DNA of 51,703 bases from JAEDES01 sp964616405 (GCA_964616405.1 CAZTRE010000005.1:1-51703); one strand, 5' to 3'; shown: positions 8,488-16,953, counted from the stretch's first letter. Made by a program: numbers and translations. Notes: generated from the sequence alone by a model not told the origin.

Positions 8488-9015
8488 ATGGCAAAAAGTA
8501 AAAATGTTAAAAATAAAAGTAGGAAAAAGGCTGAAAGTAAAAAAATTGATGAAGTAACAATGAACAATTCCAATGAAGTATATACGTTATTAAAGATTTT
8601 ATTTGGAGTTTTAGTTGTTTTAGGGGCTTTCTATCTTATTACTATTTTAGCAACTGGTAAAGATATTAAAAAAGAGAAAGTAGAAGCAGCTATTCAATAT
8701 GAAGAAATACTTGCAGGGACCTCTTTTACGCAAAGAGAAGACGAATATATAGTTGTATATTATGACTTTAGTGACACTTCTATGTCTAGTGTTTCTTCAG
8801 CGATTACAGATTATAGTGTTAACGGAAGTAAAACAATTTATACAGTTGATATGAGTGCAGGATTTAATCAGAAGTTCAAGGGTACTAAGGCAAATGAGAA
8901 TCCAGAGAGTGTAGATGAACTTTCTATAGCTGAGACTACTTTAATTGTATTTAAAGATGGTAAAGTAGTTAAATATATTGAAGGCAGTGACGAAGTAATT
9001 AGTAATTTAAAGTAA
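8488..9015 (+). CDS. Membrane-anchored thioredoxin-like protein without cysteines
   Basis: A 175-aa protein with a very basic start (residues 1-19), one membrane helix (about 33-55) and an extracytoplasmic domain. The domain reads like a thioredoxin fold: strand EYIVVYYDFSD, helix, strand KTIYTVDMS, then TTLIVFKDGKVVKYIEG, close to the PTLLLFKNG...G end of thioredoxins. The CXXC active site and the cis-proline are missing, and the protein has no cysteine at all, so it cannot be a redox enzyme. A binding or chaperone role is possible. The family assignment rests on pattern only. It has its own promoter and terminator. Confidence 0.7.
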   Translation: MAKSKNVKNKSRKKAESKKIDEVTMNNSNEVYTLLKILFGVLVVLGAFYLITILATGKDIKKEKVEAAIQYEEILAGTSFTQREDEYIVVYYDFSDTSMSSVSSAITDYSVNGSKTIYTVDMSAGFNQKFKGTKANENPESVDELSIAETTLIVFKDGKVVKYIEGSDEVISNLK

Positions 9016-9017
9016 AG

Positions 9018-9041
9018 AGACAGTAAAATGTCTTTTTTTAT
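9018..9041 (+). terminator. Short terminator
   Basis: AGACA (9018-9022) pairs with TGTCT (9029-9033), followed by T-rich sequence. Confidence 0.55.
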
Positions 9042-9051
9042 TTATAATTTG

Positions 9052-9080
9052 TTCTTTTTAATAAGGGATTATGGTATTAT
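9052..9080 (+). promoter_or_regulatory. Promoter of the S41 protease gene
   Basis: TGgTATTAT (extended -10 at 9072-9080) with a poor -35 (TTCTTT, 9052-9057) at 17-base spacing. Confidence 0.5.
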
Positions 9081-9107
9081 TGATAGTAGTGAGAGAGGAG
9101 GCTTTGT

Positions 9108-10430
9108 ATGAAAAAGAGAAAGAGAATTAAGAAAAATAAGCAAAATAAAATAAGTAAATTATTTTCTTCGTTAAAATCTTTTTTTAATAAGAAAAAGTCT
9201 AGGCCTCATTCTATATTAAAGAAAAAAAAGATAATAGAGATTGATGATGATAAGATTGGTAATATTGTCGTTGATAAAAACGATAAATTTAATTTAGTTG
9301 AAGTAATGCTTATTGTTTTGGTGACTGTTTTATTTGGGATGGTTGTTGGCTATGCTTTAAGTTTTACGAAAAGTCCTGGTGTAGAAGTATCTGATGAGGT
9401 TCAAGAATTGGTTTCAACATATGAAAATATTTTGGAAAATTATTATGGAGAAATTACGGAAAAAGAACTTTTAGATGCAGCCATTTCAGGAATGATTGGA
9501 GAATTAAATGATCCTTATTCTGCTGTTATGACAGGAGATAATGCAGAGATTTTTAATGATACTGTAGATGGTTCTTTTATTGGAATTGGTATTGTTGTTG
9601 AATGGAATGACAATAAATTTAAGATTACACAGGTTTATGAAAATTCTCCGGCAGATAAAGTTAAACTTCAAGTAAATGATTATCTTACTAAAATAAATGA
9701 TGAAAAACTTGATGGACTTACATTAAATGAATTGTCTTTAAAAATAAAAAATAAAAATCAAGTTAAAATGACTATTTTACGGGGAGAAGAAGAACTTGAT
9801 GTAATGGTAAAACCAGATGTTGTGGAGGTTATGTCTGTAAACAGTAGAATAGTCGATGATAATATTGGGTTAATTAAGATTAATTCTTTTGCTTCAAATA
9901 CTGGGGAACAGTTTGAGAAACAGTTAAAGAAGTTAGAAACAAAAAAAATTAATTCACTAATTATTGATGTAAGGGGTAATCCAGGAGGAAGACTTGGTGA
10001 AGTTAACGAAATTATGGATTTATTTTTAGATAAGAAGAATGTTATTTATCAGATTGAAACAAAGTCAAAGAAAGAGAAAATTTATACGAAAGATTCTATT
10101 AAAAGAAAATATCCTATTGTAGTGTTAGTTGATTATGATACTGCATCAGCAGCGGAAATTTTAACGGCAAGTTTTAAAGATAATTATAAAAAAGCAACAA
10201 TTATTGGAACTGTTACTTATGGTAAAGGTACGATTCAAAAGGCAGTTAATTTATCAAGTGGTTCGACTATTAAATATACAACACAAAAGTGGTTAACACC
10301 AAAAGGTGTTTGGATTAATGAGGTTGGACTTATTCCAGATGTATTATTAGAAGCAGGGGATGAGTATGATAATTCTCCTAGCGATGATCACGATTTACAA
10401 TTACAAAAAGCCATTGAAATATTGAACTAG
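9108..10430 (+). CDS. S41 C-terminal processing peptidase (CtpA/CtpB type)
   Basis: A serine protease of 440 aa, anchored in the membrane and acting outside. A highly basic cytosolic leader (residues 1-60) is followed by one membrane helix (about 64-87), a PDZ domain (about 145-225, with GIGIVVEW) and the S41 catalytic domain. Ser347 in TASAAEI and Lys373 in YGKGTIQ form the Ser-Lys dyad, and DVRGNPGG is the conserved strand-loop. In Bacillota these proteases process cell-wall or sporulation proteins. The RBS is GAGAGGAGG. It is a single-gene unit closed by a strong terminator. Confidence 0.95.
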   Translation: MKKRKRIKKNKQNKISKLFSSLKSFFNKKKSRPHSILKKKKIIEIDDDKIGNIVVDKNDKFNLVEVMLIVLVTVLFGMVVGYALSFTKSPGVEVSDEVQELVSTYENILENYYGEITEKELLDAAISGMIGELNDPYSAVMTGDNAEIFNDTVDGSFIGIGIVVEWNDNKFKITQVYENSPADKVKLQVNDYLTKINDEKLDGLTLNELSLKIKNKNQVKMTILRGEEELDVMVKPDVVEVMSVNSRIVDDNIGLIKINSFASNTGEQFEKQLKKLETKKINSLIIDVRGNPGGRLGEVNEIMDLFLDKKNVIYQIETKSKKEKIYTKDSIKRKYPIVVLVDYDTASAAEILTASFKDNYKKATIIGTVTYGKGTIQKAVNLSSGSTIKYTTQKWLTPKGVWINEVGLIPDVLLEAGDEYDNSPSDDHDLQLQKAIEILN

Positions 10431-10450
10431 GAAGAGATCTTATAAAATTA

Positions 10451-10500
10451 AAATTCAAACTAAAATAGAAAGTTAAATTCTACTTAGTTTGAATTTTTTT
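10451..10500 (+). terminator. Long terminator after the S41 protease
   Basis: AAATTCAAACTAA (10451-10463) pairs perfectly with TTAGTTTGAATTT (10484-10496), with an inner TAGAA/TTCTA stem and a T tail. Confidence 0.9.
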
Positions 10501-10549
10501 GTGAAAAAATCAGTGTAAAAATTGCCAAACCTTTTCGTCATAACTTGAC

Positions 10550-10711
10550 GTGGGGAGAGAAGTAAATGTTACTATTCAGCCAGGTAAATCAGTAGTAGTG
10601 ACTATTGTAATTAGTTGGTTATCTGCTGACAATGTTAAACAACCAGAATTAACTAATGGAAGTGCAACTATGGAATATAATGTTACTTTAGGTTTTTCTC
10701 AAGCGGAGTAA
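10550..10711 (+). pseudogene. C-terminal remnant of a surface protein
   Basis: About 53 codons in one frame up to TAA at 10709-10711 look like real coding sequence: the peptide has VNVTIQPGKSVVVTI, then an ISW segment and ends MEYNVTLGFSQAE. This resembles the last beta strands of TasA/camelysin-type or related secreted proteins ('PG.s..v.v...W'). There is no ribosome site, no signal peptide and no proper start; GTG at 10550 is only the first possible codon, and a stop (10541-10543) lies just before. I read it as the tail of a deleted gene next to the sortase locus. It could instead be a chance frame, but the sequence pattern argues against that. Confidence 0.55.
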
Positions 10712-10719
10712 TTCGTTTT

Positions 10720-11247
10720 TTAATTATGTATTATATGAGAATCAATAATTAATTGATAACCTTCTTTATTAGGACTACAAGTTGTGAGAACTAGTTGATT
10801 TGTATTAGCTTTAGGGATAGATATTGTCCCTATTTTTTTTGTTTCCCAGATATTCTTGATTTCATAGGTATATTCTTTATTTTTATAGGTAAGTTTAATT
10901 CTATCGGTTTTGGATAATTTATCTAGATTTTTGAAATAAGCAATACGACCTGTTCCTGAATGAGCCGCAATAAAAATAGTAGTGTTTTTTTCTTCTGGAC
11001 TCTTAGATACAGGTAATATTGTTACATGCTTTTCAATAGTGTTTTCTTTTGAATCTATGTTGTATAATTTTTCACTTAAGTTAATTTTACTAATATTTAG
11101 ATAACCAATTGGTAATTCTCTAGTAATAGGTGTAGATATCTTTTCTTTTATTGTTGTCGTAATACTTGTTGAATTAATGGAATATTTTTGATATATAAGA
11201 ATACAGATAAATAGATAGATGACTATTAAGATTACCTTTTTCCACAT
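10720..11247 (-). CDS. Sortase with Gln in place of the catalytic Arg
   Basis: A transpeptidase of 175 aa that should attach surface proteins to the cell wall. It has an N-terminal membrane anchor (about residues 4-20), the catalytic His96 in AAHSGTG and the catalytic Cys157 in LTTCSPNK. The segment after Cys, GYQLIIDS, has Gln165 where sortases usually carry an Arg (TC...R-[LIK]-[IV]). The gene overlaps the adhesin gene by 16 bases and is translated after it, so that adhesin is the obvious substrate. The short length and single anchor suit class D- or E-like enzymes; I leave the class open. Confidence 0.85.
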   Translation of the reverse strand: MWKKVILIVIYLFICILIYQKYSINSTSITTTIKEKISTPITRELPIGYLNISKINLSEKLYNIDSKENTIEKHVTILPVSKSPEEKNTTIFIAAHSGTGRIAYFKNLDKLSKTDRIKLTYKNKEYTYEIKNIWETKKIGTISIPKANTNQLVLTTCSPNKEGYQLIIDSHIIHN

Positions 11248-12650
11248 AGTATACTCTGTATAAATTTAATTATTTTTTCTAATAGTGAAGTGTTTTTTGT
11301 ATTTGGGACATCTATCTTATAATTTTTTAGGTTGTATGTAATTACTTTATTATCTTTTACTTCAAATTCTATTGGCTCTATTTTAGTATAACCATCTGTT
11401 GTGGTTAATTGAACTATTTTATATTTACCATAAGGTAATTCTAATTCAGCAATTCCATCGATATTTGTAGTTATGGTTTTTATTAGTTTATCTTGACTGT
11501 ATATGTTGAAACTAATATTTTCTTCTGGTTTAAAATTATCTTCGGTACCATACTCTTTTTTAATTATTATTTTTGTTTTAATAACTTTATTGGGAATAGT
11601 TATTTTAATAGTTGGATTATTTTCACTGATTGTAAAGAAATATTTATTAGTGTTTAATTCGTAACCCTCACCTGGTTTTATTTCTTGTAGATAATATGTT
11701 TTGAATGGTAAATTTTTAAGTTTAATGGTTGAATTATTTAAGGGTATTTCTTTGATAAGGGTATTATCAGCATTATATAATCCAAAAATGGCACCAGTTA
11801 ATGAAGCGTCGCCTTGTGGAATATTCTCGTTTGTTTCTGCATCTATTTTGATTAGTTCTACTTCTGTATTAATTACTTTTAGGGTAAATTGTTCTAATGT
11901 TTTGGTTGGATCTCCAACGTCCATAACGCTTTGAGATTTATTGCAGGTATAAAACAGAGGATGTCTATTATATAATTTATGTTCTTTTTCAAGAGTAAAA
12001 GTGTGAGTTCCTAGTTGTGGATTATTTATTTTTATGGTATTTCCTTTGATTTCAATGTTGTCTTTTGATGTGTAACTAGATAATACATTATTTGTATCTG
12101 TTAGTGTTAATGATTCTCCTTCAACAATGGAGTATGTTTGATTGTTTAAACTGGTTGATTGTTTATAATTATTTACCATGGCTCTTAGTTCGTTTAGTTC
12201 ATCATTAAATATGTGTGCAGTATTTGGATTTTTATTTGTAGTCATATGATATTTCATGGAAGAATTTACTACTTCCCAGATTAGAGTTTGAGTTATAGGA
12301 TACCATTTTGCATCAGTGTGTCCGGGATATCCATACCCAAAATGAGAAAGTAGTGTTACATCTAGTATTTGCCAAGATGAAAGGTTCTGGGGTGTTTCAT
12401 TTCCATCATAAATATAGCCATCATTAAAGTAAACTGTTGGATCAATGCAATATGCAATCTCATGTGAATCAGTTTTTCTAATGAATCTTGCTTGACTATA
12501 GTAGCCTTTTCCACTTGGAGTTATCTTGTGGATAAAAATATTACTGATATATTCTGCTTGATAAAATCCTTGAGTTTTAGCTTGTACATTATTTAATGGT
12601 AATAATAAAGTTAAAAATAAACTTATTAAGAAAATTATTATTTTTTTCAT
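11232..12650 (-). CDS. Thioester-domain adhesin with SpaA/Cna-B repeats
   Basis: A surface adhesin of 472 aa. The signal peptide ends near NNVQA (residue 24). Residues about 30-190 form a thioester domain: Cys68 in AYCID and Gln121 in the TQTLIWE (TQxA) motif are the pair that forms the internal bond, used by Gram-positive pili to bind host surfaces covalently. Two SpaA/Cna-B-like domains follow (about 270-355 with VELIKIDAET, and 360-450 with KIIIKKEYG). The C-terminus VPNTKN, a short hydrophobic helix and CGKR looks like a variant sorting signal. The RBS is AAAAGGAGG. It is first in an operon with the sortase. Confidence 0.88.
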   Translation of the reverse strand: MKKIIIFLISLFLTLLLPLNNVQAKTQGFYQAEYISNIFIHKITPSGKGYYSQARFIRKTDSHEIAYCIDPTVYFNDGYIYDGNETPQNLSSWQILDVTLLSHFGYGYPGHTDAKWYPITQTLIWEVVNSSMKYHMTTNKNPNTAHIFNDELNELRAMVNNYKQSTSLNNQTYSIVEGESLTLTDTNNVLSSYTSKDNIEIKGNTIKINNPQLGTHTFTLEKEHKLYNRHPLFYTCNKSQSVMDVGDPTKTLEQFTLKVINTEVELIKIDAETNENIPQGDASLTGAIFGLYNADNTLIKEIPLNNSTIKLKNLPFKTYYLQEIKPGEGYELNTNKYFFTISENNPTIKITIPNKVIKTKIIIKKEYGTEDNFKPEENISFNIYSQDKLIKTITTNIDGIAELELPYGKYKIVQLTTTDGYTKIEPIEFEVKDNKVITYNLKNYKIDVPNTKNTSLLEKIIKFIQSILCGKR

Positions 12651-12681
12651 AAATTGCCTCCTTTTTTTCTTAACGTTTTAG

Positions 12682-12710
12682 ATAATAACATGGGATTTTT
12701 AAAAGGACAA
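12682..12710 (-). promoter_or_regulatory. Promoter of the adhesin-sortase operon
   Basis: On the reverse strand TTGTCC (12705-12710), 17 bases, TATTAT (12682-12687) with TGt before the -10. Confidence 0.7.
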
Positions 12711-12824
12711 ATGGCAGTTTTGATAAATTTAAGGTAATTTTGTTGTGGAAAAATGTTTTTCACAAGATAAAAAAGTTGTTTTTGGTAGAAAAAATGATAT
12801 CAAAAAACAAGTTTAGTACTTTTA

Positions 12825-12833
12825 TGATATAAT
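12825..12833 (+). promoter_or_regulatory. Extended -10 element of fhs
   Basis: TGaTATAAT directly upstream of the fhs ribosome site GAGGTGA. No good -35 is visible at 17 bases, so the TGn element probably compensates. Confidence 0.6.
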
Positions 12834-12852
12834 TGTTATGTGAGGTGATTTG

Positions 12853-14469
12853 ATGACTGATATAGAAATTGCGAGAAGTATTAAAATGAAAGATATTAGA
12901 GAAGTTGGAGAAATGTTATCTTTAAAAGAAGATGATTTAATTTTATATAATAATGATAAAGCTAAGATAAAACGTGTTCCTGATGCAGAAAATGGTAAAT
13001 TAGTTTTGGTTACAGCTATTAGTCCGACCCCATTTGGTGAGGGAAAAACTACTGTTTCTATTGGTTTAACTGATGCACTTAGAAAAATGGGTGAAAAAGC
13101 AGTTGCGGTATTAAGAGAGCCTTCAATGGGACCTGTTTTTGGAATGAAAGGTGGGGCAACAGGCGGAGGTTATAGTCAAGTTGTGCCAATGGAAGATATC
13201 AATTTACATTTTACTGGTGATTTTCACGCTATTACATCTGCTAATAATTTGTTATGTGCTGCCATTGATAATCATATTTATTTTGGTAATGAACTTGATA
13301 TTTGCGAAGTAAACTTTGGAAGATGTTTAGATGTAAATGATAGGGCTTTAAGATCAGTAAATCTTGATACAAGAAGAGAAAGTTTTAATATAACTGCAGC
13401 GAGTGAAATAATGTCTATATTTTGTTTAGCCACATCTTTAGATGATTTAAAGAGAAGAATTGGTAATATCGTTATTGGTTATAATAGTAAGCATGAAGAA
13501 ATATATGCGAGACAATTAAATATTGAAGGTTCAATGGTGGCCTTGTTGAAAGATGCCTTCTTGCCTAATTTAGTGCAAACATTAGAGGGAAATCCCGTTA
13601 TTATTCATGGTGGACCTTTTGCGAATATTGCACATGGTTGTAATAGTGTAGTTGCTACTAAAATGGGATTAAAACTTGGGGATTATGTAATTACAGAAGC
13701 TGGATTTGGGGCTGATTTAGGAGCTGAAAAATTCTTTGATATAAAGTGTCGTCAAGCTAACTTATCTCCTGATGCCGTTGTTTTAGTGGCTACTATTAAA
13801 GCTTTAAAGTATCATGGTGGAGTAAGCAAGGATGAGATTTATTTAAAGAATGAAGAAGCTTTAAAGTTAGGTTTAACTAATTTAGAAAGACATATCGAGA
13901 ATATTAAAAAATATGTTGATGATGTAGTTGTTTGTCTAAATAGATATGATACTGATTTAGATTCAGAAATTGAAATGGTTGAAAATTGTTGTTTAGAACA
14001 TAATGTTTTATTTGCTGAGAGTAAAGCTTATTCTTTAGGAGGAGCTGGTGCTATGGACGTTGCTTCTAAAGTAATTGCTGCTTGTTCTCTTAATAATAAA
14101 TTTCAAATGTTGTATCCAAATGAATTTACTTTAACTGATAAAATAAAAACAATTGCCAAGGAAATATATCGTGCAGATGATGTTATTTTTAGTCAGAAGG
14201 CAATGAGTAAAATAGACTCATTGGAAAAAAATGGTAAAGGAAAGTTACCTGTATGTATTGCTAAAACTCAATATTCTTTTTCTGATGATGCTAAGAAAGT
14301 TGGGGCTCCAGAGCATTTCAATATTTCCGTGCGTGATGTTATTTTATATAATGGTGCTGAATTTATTACAGTGTTGTTAGGAAATATAATGACTATGCCT
14401 GGTCTATCTAGAAAACCAAATTATGAGCAAATAGATGTTATTGATGGTAAGATAGTTGGGTTATCATAA
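12853..14469 (+). CDS. fhs: Formate-tetrahydrofolate ligase
   Basis: Joins formate to tetrahydrofolate using ATP, giving 10-formyl-THF for purine and formyl-Met-tRNA synthesis. At 538 aa it is near the usual 555. The nucleotide-binding loop TPFGEGKTT is at residues 59-67, followed by REPSMGPVFGMKGGATGGGYSQV-type family sequence and EAGFGADLGAEKF near residue 280-290. A TTG at 12850 would sit too close to GAGGTGA (12843-12849), so I use the ATG at 12853. It is a single gene closed by a bidirectional terminator. Formate could come from pyruvate formate-lyase, not seen here. Confidence 0.97.
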   Translation: MTDIEIARSIKMKDIREVGEMLSLKEDDLILYNNDKAKIKRVPDAENGKLVLVTAISPTPFGEGKTTVSIGLTDALRKMGEKAVAVLREPSMGPVFGMKGGATGGGYSQVVPMEDINLHFTGDFHAITSANNLLCAAIDNHIYFGNELDICEVNFGRCLDVNDRALRSVNLDTRRESFNITAASEIMSIFCLATSLDDLKRRIGNIVIGYNSKHEEIYARQLNIEGSMVALLKDAFLPNLVQTLEGNPVIIHGGPFANIAHGCNSVVATKMGLKLGDYVITEAGFGADLGAEKFFDIKCRQANLSPDAVVLVATIKALKYHGGVSKDEIYLKNEEALKLGLTNLERHIENIKKYVDDVVVCLNRYDTDLDSEIEMVENCCLEHNVLFAESKAYSLGGAGAMDVASKVIAACSLNNKFQMLYPNEFTLTDKIKTIAKEIYRADDVIFSQKAMSKIDSLEKNGKGKLPVCIAKTQYSFSDDAKKVGAPEHFNISVRDVILYNGAEFITVLLGNIMTMPGLSRKPNYEQIDVIDGKIVGLS

Positions 14470-14508
14470 AAACTAAAGAAGTACTTGAATGGAATTTTTG
14501 ATCATATA

Positions 14509-14542
14509 AAAACCTCGTTTCTATGTTTTGAAACGGGGTTTT
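14509..14542 (+). terminator. Bidirectional terminator between fhs and a convergent gene
   Basis: AAAACCTCGTTTC (14509-14521) pairs with GAAACGGGGTTTT (14530-14542); A and T runs flank both sides. Confidence 0.85.
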
Positions 14543-14558
14543 GTGATTTTATTTATTT

Positions 14559-15632
14559 TTATTTTACATATGTTTGTAATGGTTTAGGACGATACATTAA
14601 TTCATCCATATCACATGTAGGAACAAATCCTGGATGGGCATTGATTACATCTGGCAATCTATTTACAATTGTCGCACATGTTAATTCAACTGTTGCTGGT
14701 CTATTAACTGTAATCGTTGTATCTGGTTCACCGATGACTGACCATTCATTTTTATCGAATTCATCTGGTCCATAAACTTTACCAATACATTCACTTTCAA
14801 TGATAATTCCTTCTTTAGTTTCAGTAGTAACGATTGCGCTCATTCCTGTTGCATCTCCTTGTTTAACAGTCATATTTAAGGTAGATGATGCAATATCTTT
14901 TTTATATGTAGTTGGAATGCATTTTTGTGATTGTGATTTTACTGTTAGTCCTAGTTTTCGCGCTAACCAACCATTAACATTCCACATGTATGATGGAGAA
15001 TATGTTCCGCTGTTAATTAGAGAGTCTCTTTCTTCTTTACTCATTCTATCAACACTAGCAATTTTTTCATCAAATTCATCTAAGGTTAAGCCAGCTCCGT
15101 GAGCTTCAGCTAAGGCAATTCCGTAGTCTTCAACGTTATATGAAGAGCTTCCTTTTATTTTAGTGATATTGTGTGTTGAAGATGCGATTGCACTGATTAA
15201 TTCTCCCCAATAAACATCTTGATAGCCAGAGCCTGCAATTGTACAGTTATTTTGTTTAGCAAGTTCATCAATCTTATTAGTTAAGTTTGGATTTGAATTG
15301 AATGAGAAGAAGGCTTCTTCACAAGTAGTGATAGCATTAATTCCTAATTTTGCACATAGCATTAGTGCATCTTCTACATCACTTAATAAACTCATTGTTG
15401 TAACTATTACAATATCAGGTTTAACCTCCTTTAATAATTCTTCAGCACTATCAATAGAGGTTACTTTAATTCCTTTTTCTCCACAACCAATTATTTCACC
15501 AATATCTTTTCCAATAACTGTAGGATTAATATCAATGGCACCAACAATTTCTGCTCCCTTCTCATACACATAACGCATTGTGTATACAGACATTTTTCCA
15601 GTACCATATTGTACTACACGAATTTTTTTCAT
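14559..15632 (-). CDS. 2,4-diaminopentanoate dehydrogenase-like oxidoreductase
   Basis: A 357-aa dehydrogenase with an N-terminal Rossmann domain of the dihydrodipicolinate-reductase type: YGTGKMS at residues 9-15 binds the nucleotide, and GAEIVGAIDINPTVIGKDIG follows. The middle and C-terminal regions (GSGYQDVYWGELI, AEAHGAG, HPGFVP) match the family that includes 2,4-diaminopentanoate dehydrogenase of clostridial ornithine breakdown. None of the other ornithine-pathway genes (oraS/oraE, ortA/ortB) is nearby, so the true substrate may differ. The RBS AAGGAGGAAAACAA fixes the start. It is monocistronic and faces fhs. Confidence 0.8.
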   Translation of the reverse strand: MKKIRVVQYGTGKMSVYTMRYVYEKGAEIVGAIDINPTVIGKDIGEIIGCGEKGIKVTSIDSAEELLKEVKPDIVIVTTMSLLSDVEDALMLCAKLGINAITTCEEAFFSFNSNPNLTNKIDELAKQNNCTIAGSGYQDVYWGELISAIASSTHNITKIKGSSSYNVEDYGIALAEAHGAGLTLDEFDEKIASVDRMSKEERDSLINSGTYSPSYMWNVNGWLARKLGLTVKSQSQKCIPTTYKKDIASSTLNMTVKQGDATGMSAIVTTETKEGIIIESECIGKVYGPDEFDKNEWSVIGEPDTTITVNRPATVELTCATIVNRLPDVINAHPGFVPTCDMDELMYRPKPLQTYVK

Positions 15633-15696
15633 TTGTTTTCCTCCTTATTTTTAGAATACTCTAGGATCTAAAAATTATTAATAATTTAATAAAAAC

Positions 15697-15719
15697 AAAA
15701 AAAGAGACTAACTCCTTTT
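15697..15719 (-). terminator. Terminator of the surface-repeat gene
   Basis: On the reverse strand AAAGGAG, loop TTAGT, CTCTTTT and more T. It lies just after the stop of the gene at 15726-16409. Confidence 0.6.
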
Positions 15720-15725
15720 ATGCTT

Positions 15726-16409
15726 TTAACGTGATGAAGTTTTATCTGAATCTGACTCAGTTGGTTCATTTGGTGTTATTACAGTTGTTTGTTTTTCATA
15801 AATCCATATTTTTCCAGTATATAATTTATTATCATAAGTAATTGTGTATTGATATTCTCCTGGTTGGGATGTATTGACATCTTTTAAATTTAAAATAATA
15901 TTATTTATAACTTCTTCTGATAAGTCTCCAACAATATATGTAGAAACGTTTGTTGATAATGCGGAACCTTTTTCAAGACTTAGATTTTTAAGTTTAATTT
16001 CTACTTTAGGTAATTCCTTGGCTTTTATAACAAAAGAAGCATTATATTTTTTCTTTTTATATGTAACTGTATATGTGTATGTTCCCGCTTGATTTATATT
16101 AATCATAGAAGTATCTAATTTTAGAGCTTTTAAAACACTAGGGTCAATTTCTTTGGCATTTTCAATATAATCTTTGATATTTAAACTTAAAGGATTATTT
16201 ATTTCTAATTCCATGTCTTTTAATTTTATTTCGTTAGTTTGTGCTTGAGCTACTCTTGTTTCTGATATATCTAATGAGTAAGTTTTTTTAATAGATGTAC
16301 GTTCTCCAGATGCAGTCATTATTAATCCACTACTTACCATTAATAGTCCGCAGCAAGCAATTGTCATTGATAAAATCCTGTGTTCTTTTTTGGTTAACTT
16401 CTGTTTCAT
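15726..16409 (-). CDS. Exported protein with two Ig-like repeats
   Basis: A 227-aa protein exported by an N-terminal signal-anchor (about residues 13-32, with CC at 19-20 but no proper lipobox). Two similar modules follow, about residues 58-130 and 135-208: each has 'L.l..g..LS.nv..Yi', a short helix, 'L...v.tsqaGeY.YtitY..k.Y...' and a closing strand. This is the bacterial Ig-like pattern. The tail is rich in Thr, Ser, Glu and Asp, like a spacer. No enzyme domain is present and the function is unknown. It could present itself at the wall or bind another envelope protein. The reverse-strand promoter at 16434-16462 serves it. Confidence 0.75.
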   Translation of the reverse strand: MKQKLTKKEHRILSMTIACCGLLMVSSGLIMTASGERTSIKKTYSLDISETRVAQAQTNEIKLKDMELEINNPLSLNIKDYIENAKEIDPSVLKALKLDTSMININQAGTYTYTVTYKKKKYNASFVIKAKELPKVEIKLKNLSLEKGSALSTNVSTYIVGDLSEEVINNIILNLKDVNTSQPGEYQYTITYDNKLYTGKIWIYEKQTTVITPNEPTESDSDKTSSR

Positions 16410-16433
16410 TACACATACTCCTATCTTTATTTG

Positions 16434-16462
16434 ATTATATTATATTTTCGAATTAATAACAA
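16434..16462 (-). promoter_or_regulatory. Promoter of the Ig-like repeat gene
   Basis: On the reverse strand TTGTTA (16457-16462), 17 bases, TATAAT (16434-16439). Confidence 0.7.
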
Positions 16463-16481
16463 GGAATTTTGTAACATTTTG

Positions 16482-16510
16482 TTGAATTTTGTAGGAATGT
16501 GGAATATAAT
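16482..16510 (+). promoter_or_regulatory. Promoter of the nfeD-SPFH operon
   Basis: TTGAAT (16482-16487), 17 bases, TATAAT (16505-16510). It is divergent from the promoter at 16434-16462. Confidence 0.75.
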
Positions 16511-16528
16511 TTTTATAGAGGTGAGTTT

Positions 16529-16951
16529 ATGACAACGATTTGGTTAATTGCTTTTTTTGGACTATTGTTAATTGAACTTGTAACGGTTGATCTTGTGTCT
16601 ATTTGGTTTGCATTAGGGGCACTTGCTGCATTAATTACAACGTTTATAACAGAGTCTATTTTGATACAAACAATCGTATTTATATTTGTATCAATCATTG
16701 CATTACTTGTGACACGTCCACTTATGAAAAAGTTTAAGATAAACGGATTTGAACCAACTAATACTGATAGGGTGATTGGTAAAGTAGCAGAAGTTACAAA
16801 GGAAATTAAACCTAATTCATATGGTGAAGTAGTTGTGTTTGGTAACGAATGGATGGCTGTTAGTAAAGAAAAGATAGCAGTTGGAGAAAAAGTTGTTATT
16901 GAAAAGATCGATGGAGCAAAACTTATCGTTAAAAAAGAAGGAGAAAAATAA
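16529..16951 (+). CDS. NfeD-family membrane protein
   Basis: A 140-aa NfeD1b-type protein. Residues about 1-65 hold three to four membrane helices (WLIAFFGLLLIELV, IWFALGALAALITTF, TIVFIFVSIIALLV). The C-terminal part (about 80-140) is the small OB-fold with 'GKvaevtkeI.p...GeVvvfGneWmAvs.e.I..G..V.I...dGakLiVk'. NfeD proteins act with SPFH scaffolds in membrane microdomains. The start at 16529 follows AGAGGTGAGTTT; a longer reading from 16499 overlaps the promoter. The SPFH gene begins 2 bases after its stop. Confidence 0.92.
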   Translation: MTTIWLIAFFGLLLIELVTVDLVSIWFALGALAALITTFITESILIQTIVFIFVSIIALLVTRPLMKKFKINGFEPTNTDRVIGKVAEVTKEIKPNSYGEVVVFGNEWMAVSKEKIAVGEKVVIEKIDGAKLIVKKEGEK

Positions 16952-16953
16952 AT

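Noticed and set aside
11701..11934. Plus-strand open frame inside the adhesin gene
   Set aside because: Antisense to a well-supported gene with signal peptide and thioester motifs; no ribosome site.
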